Source: Paraspadella gotoi (lineage: Eukaryota; Chaetognatha). From it: a DNA stretch of 64,000 nucleotides. Both the position numbers and the translations under genes were made by a program. Position 1 is the first letter of the stretch, and every line of letters begins with the position of its first letter. Below the pieces are notes generated by a model that ran no database searches, was not told the DNA's origin, and saw only the letters and a list, made by a program, of their open reading frames with translations. Location of the stretch: NCBI GenBank assembly GCA_051294375.1, contig CM119264.1:3938247-4002246 (forward strand), in the 5' to 3' direction. Shown piece by piece: positions 23,901-36,410 of this stretch.

Positions 23901-25700
23901 TAGCGCAGACCTCGCCTTTCATCACCTCTAACAATAATAAGCCCTACCTACGTCGCACCACCAGTGACCCCTACCAAGCCAACCAATCGCCAACAACACC
24001 TAAAGCTCCCAGCTGCGAGGTAGCATTGTGGCATCTACGCAACATCACAACCCACCTACACTCATGCTCCAGACATACACTCAACAAAATCCTATCAGAG
24101 AATATGCGAGAGAGCGTCAAAGGACCTATCATCCCGATCAATAACAAGATACTAGCAACTCTAACCCGTACTCACTTTCGCTACGCGAAGGACCTCCTGC
24201 AGCGGTTCAGTCACAAAGCCAGTCGTTACCCGCGTAGACAGACGCTCACTCCGATATCTAACACTCACTGCCTCTCTCCACGTCCCGTTCTAAGACTCAC
24301 GTGACATCAACGCTTTCGGTTTCTAACCTTCTCTAGTCCACAAACGAATTGCTTTTCGCGCTTACCATTATCCAGTTGTCAAACATATCCAGACTCTCAT
24401 ACTTAACGGATGCGTCTATAAGCATCTGCGTGAAGGTTGCTGCTGTCACTGAGTAACTTTGCCCTCGGCGGCATCCAGAATACACATAGCGACAATGGTG
24501 ATGCACGCATCGTACCTGCTGCTACCTGAGCCCCCGGTCTTGCACTTCAGCATAAGATCTTCTTCATCTCGAAAGTCGCACAGGCTTAGTTGGATAGCTG
24601 CTGGACGATCCCGCTCGTGACCGGACCCAGGCATTGCGAGGCTAAAGTTTCTCTCCACTAAAATGATGCGTTTGGGCCATCCCACACCGTTGCCGAGACC
24701 TGCACGGGACAATCAGCAATCCTCCTCTGACATATCATGACTAATCCGAACTATATCCGACCATGACTCGCTCAAGCCAAGACAACGGACATCCATCAGC
24801 ACCAGAGTAATACTCAACAAATCATTATCATATGGACCCAGGTTACTTTCTCGCTCTAATAAACTATCTTGATTCCTGTACCTCATTTGCATTTCCAACC
24901 GATTTATCCATGTTAGTTGTTCTAGCCAGATGGCTCTCTTCGGCCCGCGAACGCCACACCATGATATCTCTTGCTCATCATCTCCCGATTATATATATTC
25001 CAGACGATATCATCGCATATGACGGTAACTATGCCGGCTCCTGAACCCTGAGGCCTAAGATCTTTCCTCTAACTATAATAGGCCCACGCCAACGTGGTTC
25101 TAACTTTTATTTCGTCTTTCATCCGGCCGGATCCTTTCGTAAACTTGATCTCCGGTCTCTCAAAGTAGAATTACCTTTTTGCTCATTATCTATTGTACCA
25201 TTCCTTCATCCTTAGACTTTTTTAGCTTTTTCTCTTGTTCTGGCCAATATCTACTTTTAACTTTTCATTTGCTATTTTGACGCTATTAGCTGAACGCTAT
25301 CTCGTTTAGAGCTCTTGTGCGTCTTACTTTTAAATTCTCGCCTCGCGCTAGATAGTGGGCGCTGCGCATACACTCAGCCCAAAGTGCGTCCGGAGGCCTT
25401 CCAAAAAAAGAGCAGTATGGGGATATATCACATTTTTTCGCGACACGGCCGGTGGATTGTGTTATGCCATTCTTACGCTATGGCAACGTTGATCTATCCA
25501 TTGATTTTCCATACTTGTTGATCTTTGTAAGGTCTTTGAAAATCATAGGCTTCTATTTTGCCTTTCTACATTTCCCTTGAGATTGGGGCTCTAGCCACTC
25601 AAGCTACACTAGTTACCGATTTTGCTTCGTTCCAAGACATCTTAACAATGATACAGCCTGCTCCCATTCCCACCTGCCTGAAACCCCAGCAAATTCTCCA
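20901..25700. other. Interior of the 8.3-kb block, no intact gene seen
   Basis: Mixed-composition sequence with only short frames on both strands. A minus-strand stretch at about 21560-21800 reads like coding sequence with a frame change (for example TREEHPYDNFKRILRGIRDS), perhaps a further retroelement remnant, but I cannot assign a domain. 23160-23330 is AT-rich with a poly-T run. I found no paired long terminal repeats. Confidence 0.4.
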
Positions 25701-25739
25701 CCATCTCTATTCTGATGTGAGTCGCTTTTGGAGGACCCC

Positions 25740-27450
25740 GCAAACACTTACAAGTTCTCCAGCCAACGCGCTTTTGCAATGCCTATGGAATTTTTGTTTT
25801 TACAGATCTTATAGCTTTATACCACTATACCTCGTACGCAAAACGTCTTTAAAACATACTCAGCAACAGCCTATATTTAAAAGTTCCACAAGGTGGCCAC
25901 AGGCCGAGTTGTTAGCCAAATCACACAACATCAACCATTGGTCGGAAGACATTTTCGGCAATGAAATAGGTTTGTAGTACAGATTTTTACTTTTGGCACC
26001 AGGGTTCACGTATTTTTATCACAAATTTTTGCAATTTTTTAGTAAACTCGGCAACATCTATTCCCTAGTGGGCCAGATGGGCAATAGCGTTTTATCTTGT
26101 TCTTGCATTTGGTATTACTTGGAATGGCCGGCAACAGACGGAACCATGGGAATCTTTTAGAACTTCCTTGACAAGAATTATCAGGCAGAACTGCTTGGAG
26201 GACAGGCGAGTGGATGCCCTTATTGAACCTTTTACGGATAAGGCACCCTTTAGAATGACAAGGTCTTTTTTAAAATTTCTTAAGATACCATTTTTCGGAA
26301 AGCTATAGGTTGGTCGCTTTTCCGGCTCTTGACGAATTCCATGACCTTCCGCCAATTATGGTCTTCTTCTTGCCGCGGTCTTTTTAAGCTGAGAACCGTC
26401 TTTCTTGGAATTCAGCTTTTAGCCGCACCTACTGATTTCATCAATCTCAATTTTTATGCCTTAGAAGGCGCCCATTTCTTTCATTATCTTGGTCAAAAGA
26501 GCATATTCGTCTTCTCGCAGGGTACTTCATCTTCCTCACCTCTCCTACTCATTGGGCATCCGCGTCTAAGTGGATCTTGCCTTGTTTTGTAGAGAAGTTC
26601 AAAATCATACTGATCTAATTCAATAGCCCATCTTTGCGTTCTGCGGGTAGCATCCTTTTTGCATCAACTTTCTTCCACGACAACAAGGTCTGTTGCGTTC
26701 AGTAATAGCGATAAAGTAGGCAGTTCTAGATTTAGTGAGAATTTGCCCGGAATAGCTGAAAGCGACGGGCGAACAACTCACGGTCATAAAGTGACCATTT
26801 TTTGTTGTGGCTTAGACAAACTTTTTTCGAGCCATGGATTTATGACTCGCTCTTTACCGTCAAAACTTTTGCGTTAGGACGTTAGCCTATAGCAGAAAGG
26901 GATGCGTCACTTTTGATTATAAAGGGTTTAGAAAAGTCTGGGTAGTTTTCATAATTTTTGTCAGAGACTTTAAAATATGTTTAAAGATCATCAAAGGCTT
27001 TTTGTTTGGTCTCTTCTTTCCAATTTCCATTCGGCACCATCATGGGTTAATATCTGAAAGAGGCCTTGAAGCAATTTTGCTATAGTTTTTACATATTGGC
27101 GGGTAATAGCCTGTTAAGGGCCTAGAAATGTTTTTAGGCGTTTACATTTTTCAGGTGGTTTCCAGGAACGAATTTTCTCTACGTTTGTGGATCTGGAGAT
27201 CAGCATATACCATCACGAGCATAGTCTAGTGTCCACCGACAAGACTTACTTGGCTCGAAGGCGAACTTGCACTTTAGAAGGTGTCAAGTTTAAGACCATC
27301 TCCTCCCAAGGCACCTCAGATGACTGCACAGCGCATCTACTCGACCTGATGTTAAGGTGATCTCCTATGTTCACTTGTCTGAGCGGACCTCTAAATATAT
27401 CATTCCATAATAACTTATTATTGCTGTGGAGGTAGGCCTCCCTCAACACA
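25740..27450 (-). pseudogene. Degenerate Ty3/gypsy pol: RT end, RNase H, integrase start
   Basis: Read right to left on the minus strand. At about 27330-27270 LNLTPSKCKFAF matches the end of gypsy reverse transcriptase. At about 27190-27125 VEKIRSWKPPEKCKRLKTFLG covers the connection to RNase H, followed by a YYP/YVK-type phrase and SDASLSAIG near 26920-26900. At 26652-26590 RRTQRWAIELDQYDFELLYK is the characteristic RNase H tail. Around 26190-25880 come a DSHGS-AAGHS-like zinc-finger phrase and NNSACGHLVELL. The order (RT, RNase H, integrase) is that of Ty3/gypsy. Stops and frame changes occur every few dozen codons, and the 5' part (gag, protease, most of RT) is missing because the block ends at 27635. 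It is not functional as written, and part of the decay may be sequencing indels. Confidence 0.8.
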
Positions 27451-28187
27451 AGCCATGCTCAATCAAAGAACTAAGGCAGCTTGGGTGAGTTCTTGGCTCC
27501 CATTGGCGGCTCACTTTTGGCTATTCCAGGTTGCATAGGATTCTGTAGAAAATTGCAAATAATTTTCACCGCGTCATCCAGTGCGATGCAAATAATGGAA
27601 TTTGCCACAGAATCCGTTTTGTTAGGTCATAAAGACCGTTGATGAGGAAAGGTGGATGGAGTTTGGGTGATGGTGGTTTGGTTGCCAGTGGTAAAGACGA
27701 GGGTGGGAAAAAAGCTAAAAAAAGCCACTCAAGATAATTATAATGACGATAATATTTTTATAAAGAAAAAATTCCAAGCTTGATTAGTGGATGCGTAGAG
27801 AAAATAAAGCAAAGAGGAAAAAAAAACCAATGGCTAGAATAGATGGCGCTCTTCGGTTGTTATCGTTGGGATAATCGTTGTTGTTGTTAATCCTTACGGC
27901 TGCCGCCGCGTCTCCTGCGTCTCCTGCGGCTGCTGAGAATCGTTTTACAGCGGAAGATTATGTAGAATCTTTAGTTTTTTTAAGATCGAACTATCTACAT
28001 TTAAAAGGTATTATTAAAAATAAAAATAATCTTTAAAATTACCTCAACGAATCCAGAGTAGAACTGAAAACCTTTCAAGACATAATCTCGCGCTTCTACC
28101 CCTCAAGTCAAGCAAAGCCAAGCAAAGCCAACCAAGCAAGCCTCGGCCTCAAGAAGAAATGGGTGAACAAAAGAGGGTTGGGTGCCA

Positions 28188-28190
<3 letters not shown>

Positions 28191-28235
<45 letters not shown>
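28191..28235. repeat. (GA)n microsatellite
   Basis: Uninterrupted GA. The counterpart at about 33982-34040 is broken by GG insertions. Confidence 0.95.
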
Positions 28236-28238
<3 letters not shown>

Positions 28239-28681
28239 CATCATTATCCGAACTCGACATAAAGATAACATCCCTTTCTCTCCGCGAAGAAGATGATGAG
28301 AACGAAATGGAGTCGGCGGGAAGAAGAAAAGGGAAGGAGGAGGAAGGAGAGAAGAAAAGAAAAAGAAGGAGAGAAGAAGACAAAGAGAATGAAGGGGGAG
28401 GCGGAGGGATAAAGAATTATGAAGAACGTTGAAAGAAATACAATGGAGATCAGGAAGAATTAATGAATGAATGATTGATTGATTAATTAAAAGAATGCTC
28501 TAGTAAATTGATAAAAGATAGGAATTAATTTTAAATATGAAAGCAGTAAATGAAAATTTTCACTTAGGATACGAGAAAAAAGTCTATTGGCCCCCGTTGG
28601 TCACTGGTGAGTGGTTACTGGACCATAAAAATCTAAGATTGTAGTGCTACAGTACGCATTGGTTATGAAATCAAAACGGAC

Positions 28682-28915
28682 NNNNNNNNNNNNNNNNNNN
28701 NNNNNNNNNNNNNNNNNNNNNNNNNNNNNNNNNNNNNNNNNNNNNNNNNNNNNNNNNNNNNNNNNNNNNNNNNNNNNNNNNNNNNNNNNNNNNNNNNNNN
28801 NNNNNNNNNNNNNNNNNNNNNNNNNNNNNNNNNNNNNNNNNNNNNNNNNNNNNNNNNNNNNNNNNNNNNNNNNNNNNNNNNNNNNNNNNNNNNNNNNNNN
28901 NNNNNNNNNNNNNNN
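28682..28915. other. 234-N gap
   Basis: Flanks match 34475 and about 34673 in the second copy. Some 197 bases there (34476-34672) supply the missing sequence, an AT-rich stretch and a CT tract. Confidence 0.9.
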
Positions 28916-29271
28916 TCTCTCTCTCTCTCGTTTGATCGAGAGCAGAAAAGATTCGAATTCATCCTTCGCAAAACCGAAATAAATCCGCTTCAGTCTTTCG
29001 ACTTCGCTTCGTCTCAAAATGATCCTCTCCTCCCATCCACCGTCTCTAGTCTCTACTGTTTATTACGTTTGAAAAAGATTATTTCATAGCTATCTTCAGT
29101 TTCAACTTAGTTAATATTAACGCCTTTTGATAAGTATCTGAATAACTAATCATCGTAAAATCCTCATACATTGCTGTCCTACTTTTATGAGGATCATAAT
29201 CTCCGCAAAAAAATGATTCACCCCTGATCGTCATTTCCTCAGCCACCACCTCTACCCTTTCCCTCCATCCT

Positions 29272-29577
29272 NNNNNNNNNNNNNNNNNNNNNNNNNNNNN
29301 NNNNNNNNNNNNNNNNNNNNNNNNNNNNNNNNNNNNNNNNNNNNNNNNNNNNNNNNNNNNNNNNNNNNNNNNNNNNNNNNNNNNNNNNNNNNNNNNNNNN
29401 NNNNNNNNNNNNNNNNNNNNNNNNNNNNNNNNNNNNNNNNNNNNNNNNNNNNNNNNNNNNNNNNNNNNNNNNNNNNNNNNNNNNNNNNNNNNNNNNNNNN
29501 NNNNNNNNNNNNNNNNNNNNNNNNNNNNNNNNNNNNNNNNNNNNNNNNNNNNNNNNNNNNNNNNNNNNNNNNNNNNN
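29272..29577. other. 306-N gap
   Basis: Flanks match 35030 and the CT tract ending at 35312. The second copy supplies a GC-rich stretch with a CGCGCGCGCC phrase near 35073, then AT-rich sequence and the tract. Confidence 0.9.
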
Positions 29578-29608
<31 letters not shown>

Positions 29609-29969
29609 TTACACGAGTTTCAATGTCTCTTCTTTCAACTCGACATAAAACAGTTAATGGGAAAAGTTAACGAGTTTTTCCATTCTCGTTGTCAAGGTTA
29701 TTGTGGGATGACGTCATAAGCGGACGGAAGGAGACGGAGCGGGAGGGAGAGAGACGAATGAGGGAGGAAGATGAAGACGAATGAGAGAGAGAGAGAGAGA
29801 GAAGGAGACGAATTGGAGAGGGAGACATTGCGAAGAGAAGGAGAGGGAGTCGAATGAGAGAGTAAAGACGAATAGGAGTGGGAAACGTTGGGAGAGAGAG
29901 GGAGACAAATGGGGGAGGGAGATAGAGACGATTGAGATAGAGAGAGACGAGAGGTGGGAATAAGAGGAA

Positions 29970-30063
29970 GTCAAGTCAAGTCAAGTCAAGTCAAGTCAAG
30001 TCAAGTCAAGTCAAGTCAAGTCAAGTCAAGTCAAGTCAAGTCAAGTCAAGTCAAGTCAAGTCA
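29970..30063. repeat. (AGTCA)n pentanucleotide array
   Basis: About 19 perfect units, preceded by a GACGAATG-rich purine stretch (29730-29950). The counterpart at 35697-35912 is about twice as long and irregular. Confidence 0.95.
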
Positions 30064-30395
30064 AAAGAGGGAGAGTAAGATACATTTTAACCAGACGATC
30101 ATTCGGGGATTGAAACCGGAACTGTCCTCGCCATCAGTAAGAGCCACAATATACGTTTACATTAGATGAAAATTATTTAAAAAAAAATAAAGTCATCAAA
30201 GTAAATTTAGTACTTGTATACAAAATATATTCGTTATACAATAACGTCCTTAACAAGAAAAACGAAGTCTGCAAGATTAAAGAGAAACTAGAGCAAGGAA
30301 CGTCAACGGTCCACGCTCTTTTATCGGAAAAGGATTATCAGTTCCGTCCAGAAATTCGAACCGCAAACTTGATCCGACGACGCCCAGGCTTAGGT

Positions 30396-30462
30396 CTGTC
30401 CGTCCGTCCGTCTGACTGTTTGTCCGTCCGTCCGTCCGTTTGTCCGTCCGTCCGTCCGTTCA
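30396..30462. repeat. (CCGT)n tetranucleotide array
   Basis: CCGT units interrupted by CTGACTGTTTGT. The counterpart at about 36278-36325 is shorter. Confidence 0.85.
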
Positions 30463-30666
30463 TCTGTTTGTGCCGCCGCAATGGATCAGCTTTTCTCCGA
30501 TCTTTTTGACAAGATATCCAGAATTTGCGTGAATCTGTAATGACTGGTTAAATTGAAATAAAATGTAGGTTTGGCTCTATTCAAAAGTTTACTAATTCAT
30601 TAATTTGGTTATATATTTAATGGTTGATTGATTGGATGCTTTATTTTATTTGCTTTATTTTCGCTT

Positions 30667-30752
30667 ATCATTCATTCATTCATTCATTCATTCATTCATT
30701 CATTCATTCATTCATTCATTCATTCATTCATTCATTCATTCATTCATTCATT
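30667..30752. repeat. (CATT)n tetranucleotide array
   Basis: About 21 perfect units, then variants TTAATTCG. It produces an apparent Ser-Phe-Ile-His protein repeat that is not a gene. The counterpart at 37245-37450 is irregular. Confidence 0.95.
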
Positions 30753-31091
30753 AATTCGTTCATTCATTTCATCCATTATGTAACTTCCGTTTTCATTCAT
30801 TCGTTCACCCATTCATTCCTCCGTCCGTTCGCTCACCCGGATATACGGACCCCGACATACGGACTCTCCTTTCCGACTCACGATCCATAAAACTCCCGCG
30901 GACGAACTTACCTTTCGGGGTCAGGCGCTCGGGCGACTCTGCGGGTAACGAGGCACGAGTTTCCGGTTTCCCCGGGTTTAGAAATCAGGGTGAGTTTTCA
31001 AAGTGAGAGGACTGAGAGAGGAAATGGTTTGAGGTGGTAAGTTAGAAAGAGAGAGAGAGAGAGAGANNNNNNNNNNNNNNNNNNNNNNNNN

Positions 31092-31477
31092 ACGGGCCAA
31101 GACGTCTCTACAAGAATTTTTGGATTAAATTGAGGTGGAATTAAATAAAAATTTTTTTTAATTTTCTTTCGGTCCCTAAAACTAGTAAAAGAAGGGGGTT
31201 CCCCCCCCCCCCCCCCAAAGAATATGAAGATTACAAAGTCTTTGGATCCTATTTACGTCGGTTCTCCACTTGATACCTTTTTTGGAAATTATGCTTTTCG
31301 GTGAAAAAATTCGCCGGTTTTTAACCTGAAGACGATACTTGGAACAAGGGTATTATGAATATCTTAAAATTTCGGACTATCATGCTCAAGAAATTGCATG
31401 TTGAAATGGATTGGAACTTGTATGCAGTTCTTTTTTATATTTGGTTCCTTTGGACTATTTTTCTTTCTATTTTCTAA
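31092..31477 (+). pseudogene. Frameshifted duplicate of the 3' end of the XKR-like gene
   Basis: Matches 16810-17137, the last ~109 codons and the stop codon of the gene. It has many one-base indels and a run of C (about 31201-31216) in place of coding sequence, so no frame is intact. It starts directly after a 25-N gap and is followed by the same 3' flank. It is more likely an unmerged contig end or a poorly corrected haplotype than a biological pseudogene. Confidence 0.75.
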
Positions 31478-32680
31478 TCAGTAATTAACATGTTTAGTTT
31501 GATTTTTAATTATCCTTTTATATTATGTAATTATTTACTATTTAAATCGTACATTTAAGTTATTTTATTAGGACTAATCGCTTAGTTGTTTCTTCCGTTA
31601 AATTTGAAAGAAATGCGTAAATAAGTATTTTCAATTTTCAAAATTAAAATCATTTAGATTAAATTAAAAAGAAATTGCAACAGTTTTATTCTTTTCGATC
31701 TTATTGTTCAAAGCACTCATTTGGTGGAAAACCGATTTTTTAATTAATGGCTGTTTAACTAGAAACTAAGAAACTAGAATGGGCATATTGTTCTCGAGAT
31801 TGCTCTAACCGGCCATTAGTTTATTTAATCTTGACTGAAGATTTTGCTTAAATTCTCTCTCTCTCTCTCGTCTCTCCTCTCTCTCTCTCTGCCTTTCTAC
31901 GGACCCGACCGATTGGAATTCATGCAATATAATTTGCAATTGCGAAAAAGATTCCTCGCTGTCGGATCCCTGTACCGCGCAAGAAATCGATGTTGGAAGA
32001 AAAGAAAGAGCGAAAAGAAAAAAATTTAGAAAGAATTGTGAAGTTGATGATTATCGGGTCAGAATATTGTAAATAATTTGTTATGTTATGTAATTGTAAG
32101 GTAATGAAATATATTGTAAAAGAAATGTAATGTAACGTAACGTAACGTAACGTAACTGTAACGTAACGTAACGTAACCGTAACGTACGTAACGTAACGTA
32201 ACGTAAGCGTAACGTAGCGTAACGTAATGTGGGAAGGGATGAGGTGATTCGGTGGTTTGATTTGGTGAATCTAGGTTATGGGGTGATTGAAGTACGTGTG
32301 AAAAGGGTGTATGGGGTGAAGGGGTAATGGGGTGAAAAGTGTGATGGGGTAATGTCGGTAAAGGAATTATACTGTACCGCGGTGATCTGGGCTACTTTGT
32401 ATTTACCATTCGTTTCCCTGTTCAGCCGTAAGTGTTGGCGTTTCGTTAAGACTAAGAGAGACAAAATGTTTATCACAGAGAGTGAGAACTAGAAAGTGAG
32501 TTGAGACGTTGGCTGTTGGGTAAGGAAAGAATGAAACTAAGGAAAGGATAAAAAAAAGGGAAAGAAGGAAATGCGTTAAGGGAGGAAAAGGGTCCAAGGA
32601 TCCCTGCTATCGTGAATGGGATTGCATGGTCGTCGTCGTCGTCAGTCGTTGTCGTTGTCTTAACTCTTTCACAGATATCA

Positions 32681-32719
<39 letters not shown>

Positions 32720-33301
32720 TTTCCTCGTCTTCGCTCGTCTTCGCTCGTCTTCGCTCCCTTAAATCTGAAGGGAAATTCCAGACTTTTTTAAAAAAGTAAG
32801 AAAAAATGTGTTTGATAAAAATCGTTCTTGAAAATAGTAATCAAAAGACTAGTACGTTATGATTTTAATCGAAAACGCTTTTTTTAATTTCTAGTTTCTA
32901 TTTTCCTTTTTAAACGGAAAATCAAAAAGCAGTTAGTCCGGTCTTATCTTAGCAAAAAATCATTCATTTTTCTTCCTCCTTAATTTCCACGAAACGAAGA
33001 AAAGTAAAAACCCAATGTCTCCCAATAACTGAAAGAAAGTACAAATATGTAGGCTTGTCGCGCTTTTCAGTTAAAATATTAAATACGGAAAGAAAGAAAA
33101 GAGAAATGAAAAGAATGAAGAAAGGGACGGGGCGGATGAAGAAGGGATGGGGCGGATGAAGAAAGGGATGGGGCGGAGTTAAGAAAAGGGTGGGGCGGAC
33201 ATTGTCCCAATTCCCATATTCTTCCAACTTGTCGAGTCTCATTATCAATAATGACTCCTCACAACCGTCCATCCATAACCATAAAACTGGCGGCGAGGGA
33301 C

Positions 33302-33415
<114 letters not shown>

Positions 33416-35215
33416 CTTCTCCGTTGATGAGGGAAGGTGGATGGAGTTTGGGTGATGGTGGTTTGGGTTGCCAGTGGTAAAAGACGAGGGTTGGGAAAAA
33501 AGCTAAAAAAAAGCCACTAAAGAATAATTTATAATTAGATAAATTTTTATAAAGAAAATAATTCCAAGCTTTGATTGAGTGTATACGTAGAGAAAAATAA
33601 AAGCAAAAAAAGGAAAAAAAACTCCATTGCAAGAAATAGATGGCGCTCTACGGTTTTTATCGTTGGGATATCGTTGTTGTTGTTAATCCTTACGGCTGCC
33701 GCCGCGTCTCCTGCGTCTCCTGCGGCTGCTGAGAATCGTTTTACATAAGCGGAAATTATGTAGAAATCTTTAGTTTTTTTAAAGATCGAACTATCTACTT
33801 ATTAAAAGGCATATTAAAAATAAAATAATCTTTTAAATTTAAAAACCTCACCGATCCAGAGTAGAACTGAAAACCTTTCAAGACATAATCTCTCAAAGTC
33901 AAGCAAAGCCAAGCAAAGCCAACCAGCAAGCCTCGGCCTCAGAAAGAAATGGGTGAACAAAAGAGGGTTGGGTGCCAAGACGAGAGAGAGGAGAGAGAGG
34001 AGGAGAGAGGAGAGAGAGAGAGAGAGAGAAGAGAGAGAGACGCTCATCATTATCGAACTCGACATAAAGATAACATTCCCTTTCTCTCCGCGAAGAAGAT
34101 GATGAGAACGAAAATGGAGTCGGCGGGAAGAAGAAAAGGGAAGGGAGGAGGAAGGAGAGAAGAAAAGAAAGAAGGAGAGAAGAAGACAAAGAGAATGAAG
34201 GGGAGGCGGAGGATGAAAGAATTATGAAGACGTTGAAAGAAATACAATGGAAGATCAGGAAAGAATTAATGAATGAATGATTGATTGATTTAATTAAAAA
34301 GAATGCTCTAGTATTTGATAAAGATAAGAAGGGAATTAATTTTGAATGTGAAAAAGTAAAATGAAAAATTTTCACTTAGGAAATACGAGAAAAAAGTCTA
34401 TTGGAACCCCCGTTGGATCAAAAATCTAAGAATTGTAGTGCTACAGTAACGCATTGGTTATGAATCAAAACGGACCGCGAGTTATTTTTGTCATTAAAGT
34501 ATTGAAAAAATATTACTTCCTGGATTTTTCTTGCTTAAAAAAAATTATCATTTACGGATATTTTTCTTCTCTCTCTCTCTCTCTCCCAAGATTCTCCCTC
34601 TCCTCTCTCTCTCTCTCTTTCTCCTCTCTCTCATCTCTCTCTTCTCTCTCTCTCTCTCCTCTCTCTTCTCTCTCTGCTCTCTCTCGTTTTGATTTCGAGA
34701 GCAGAAAAGATTCGAATTCATCCTTCGCAAAACCGAAATAAATCCGCTTCAGTCTTTCGACTTCGCTTCGTCTCAAAATGATCCTCTCTTTCCCATCCAC
34801 CGTTCTAGTCTCTACTGTTTATTACGTTTGAAAAAGATTATTTCATAGCTATCTTCAGTTTCAACTTAGTTAATATTAACGCCTTTTGATAAGTATTGAA
34901 TAACTAATCATCGTAAAATCCTCATACATTGCTGTCCTACTTTTATGTGGATCATAATCTCCGCAAAAAAATGATTTCACCCCTGATCGTCATTTCCTCA
35001 GCCACCACCCCTACCCTTTCCCCCCATCCTGCCTCACCCACCCCTACCTTCAACGCCATCTCAATTTCGACGCGCGCGCCATCTTAACTCCACGAACGAA
35101 GACAGCGCCTGCGTCGCGGATTTTAGTATCTATGAATAAGAAATCGCGGGGGAAAAAAACAATGCGCAAATAAAACAAATATGAACCGGAAAGAAAGAAG
35201 ACAAGCCCACAAATA

Positions 35216-35315
<100 letters not shown>

Positions 35316-36410
35316 TTACACGAGTTTCAATGTTCTCTTCTTTCACTCGACATAAAACAGTAATGGGAAAAGTTAACGAGTTTTTCCATTCTCGTTGTCA
35401 AGGTTATTGTGGATGACGTCATAACGGACGGAAAGGAGACGGAGCGGGAGGGAGAGAGAGACGAATGGGGGTGGAAGATGAAGACGAATGAGAGAGAGAG
35501 AGAGAGAGAAGGAGACGAATTGGAGAGGGAGACGTGGCAAAGATAAGGAGAGGGAGAGGGAGTCGAATAGAGAAGTAAAGACGAATAGGAGGGGAAAACG
35601 TTGGAGAGAGAGGGAGACCAAATGTGGAGGGAGATAGAGACGATTGAGATAGAGACGATTGAGATAGAGATAGACGAGAGATGGGAATAAGAGGTAGTCA
35701 AGTCAAGTCAAGTCAAGTCAAGTCAAGTCAAGTCAAGTCCCAAGTCAAGTCAAGTCAAGTCAGTCAAGTCAAAAAAAAGCAAGTCAAGTCAATCAAGTCA
35801 AAATCAATCAGTTAAGTCAAGTCAAGTCAAGTCAAGTCAGTCAAGTCAAGTCAAGTCAAGTCAAGTCAAGTTCAAGTCAAGTCAAGTCAAGTCAAAGTCA
35901 AGTCAGTCAAGGAGAAAGAGAAGAGAGTAAGACACATTTTAACCAGACGATCAATTCATATTGAAACCGGAACTGTTCTCCGCCTTGCAATAAGAGCCGA
36001 GTTCGACCGTGAAATTTATGATTCGCTACAATATACGTTTACATTAGATGAAAATTATTTAAAAAAAATAAAGTCATCAAAGTAAATTTAGTACTTGTAT
36101 ACAAAATATATTCGTTATACAATAACGTCCTTAACAAGAAAAACGAAGTTTTCAAGATTAAAGAGAAACTTAGAGCAAGGAACGTAACGGTCCACGTTCT
36201 TTTTATCGGAAAAGGATATCAGTTCCGTCCAGAAATTCGAACCGCAAACTTGATCCGACGACGCCCAGCGAAGGTCTGTCCGTCCGTCCGTCTGACTTTT
36301 GTTGTCCGTCCGTCCGTCCGTTTCATCTGTTTGTGCCGCCGCAATGGATCAGATTTTCTCCGATCTTTTTTGACAAGATATCCAGAATTTGCGTGAATCT
36401 GTAATGACTG

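Larger units (their letters stand above)
19288..27635. mobile_element. 8.3-kb block missing from the second copy, rich in retroelement remains
   Basis: Comparison with 33415-33430 shows that left flank ...CTCCG and right flank CCGTTGATG are contiguous there. Here they are separated by this block, with CCG present on both sides. The block has no GA/CT microsatellite over more than 8 kb, unlike all surrounding DNA. It contains Ty3/gypsy-type pol fragments on the minus strand near 27.4-25.7 kb and probably near 20.9-20.3 kb. Frames are broken everywhere. The left edge lies at a 25-N gap, so an insertion, a haplotype difference and a wrongly placed contig are all possible. Confidence 0.6.
27636..31066. 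repeat. First copy of the segment repeated at 33421-37740
   Basis: Collinear with 33421-37740 except for the 704-bp solo LTR present only in the second copy. It contains GA tracts, an (AGTCA)n array, (CCGT)n, (ATTC)n and two long N runs (28682-28915 and 29272-29577) whose content is readable in the second copy. No gene is supported. A GC-rich phrase near 27895-27945 is conserved in both copies but is short. Confidence 0.85.

Noticed and set aside
29954-30169. Frame with a repeated Gln-Val-Lys-Ser-Ser motif
   Set aside because: Translation of the (AGTCA)n array. A five-base unit is read through three frames, so it is always open.
29970-30752. Regularly spaced repeats as a possible CRISPR array
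   Set aside because: These are head-to-tail 4-5-base microsatellites without spacers, in a eukaryotic genome.
30624-30890. Frame with a repeated Ser-Phe-Ile-His protein motif
   Set aside because: Direct translation of the (CATT)n array. The second copy (37199-37434) breaks the frame.
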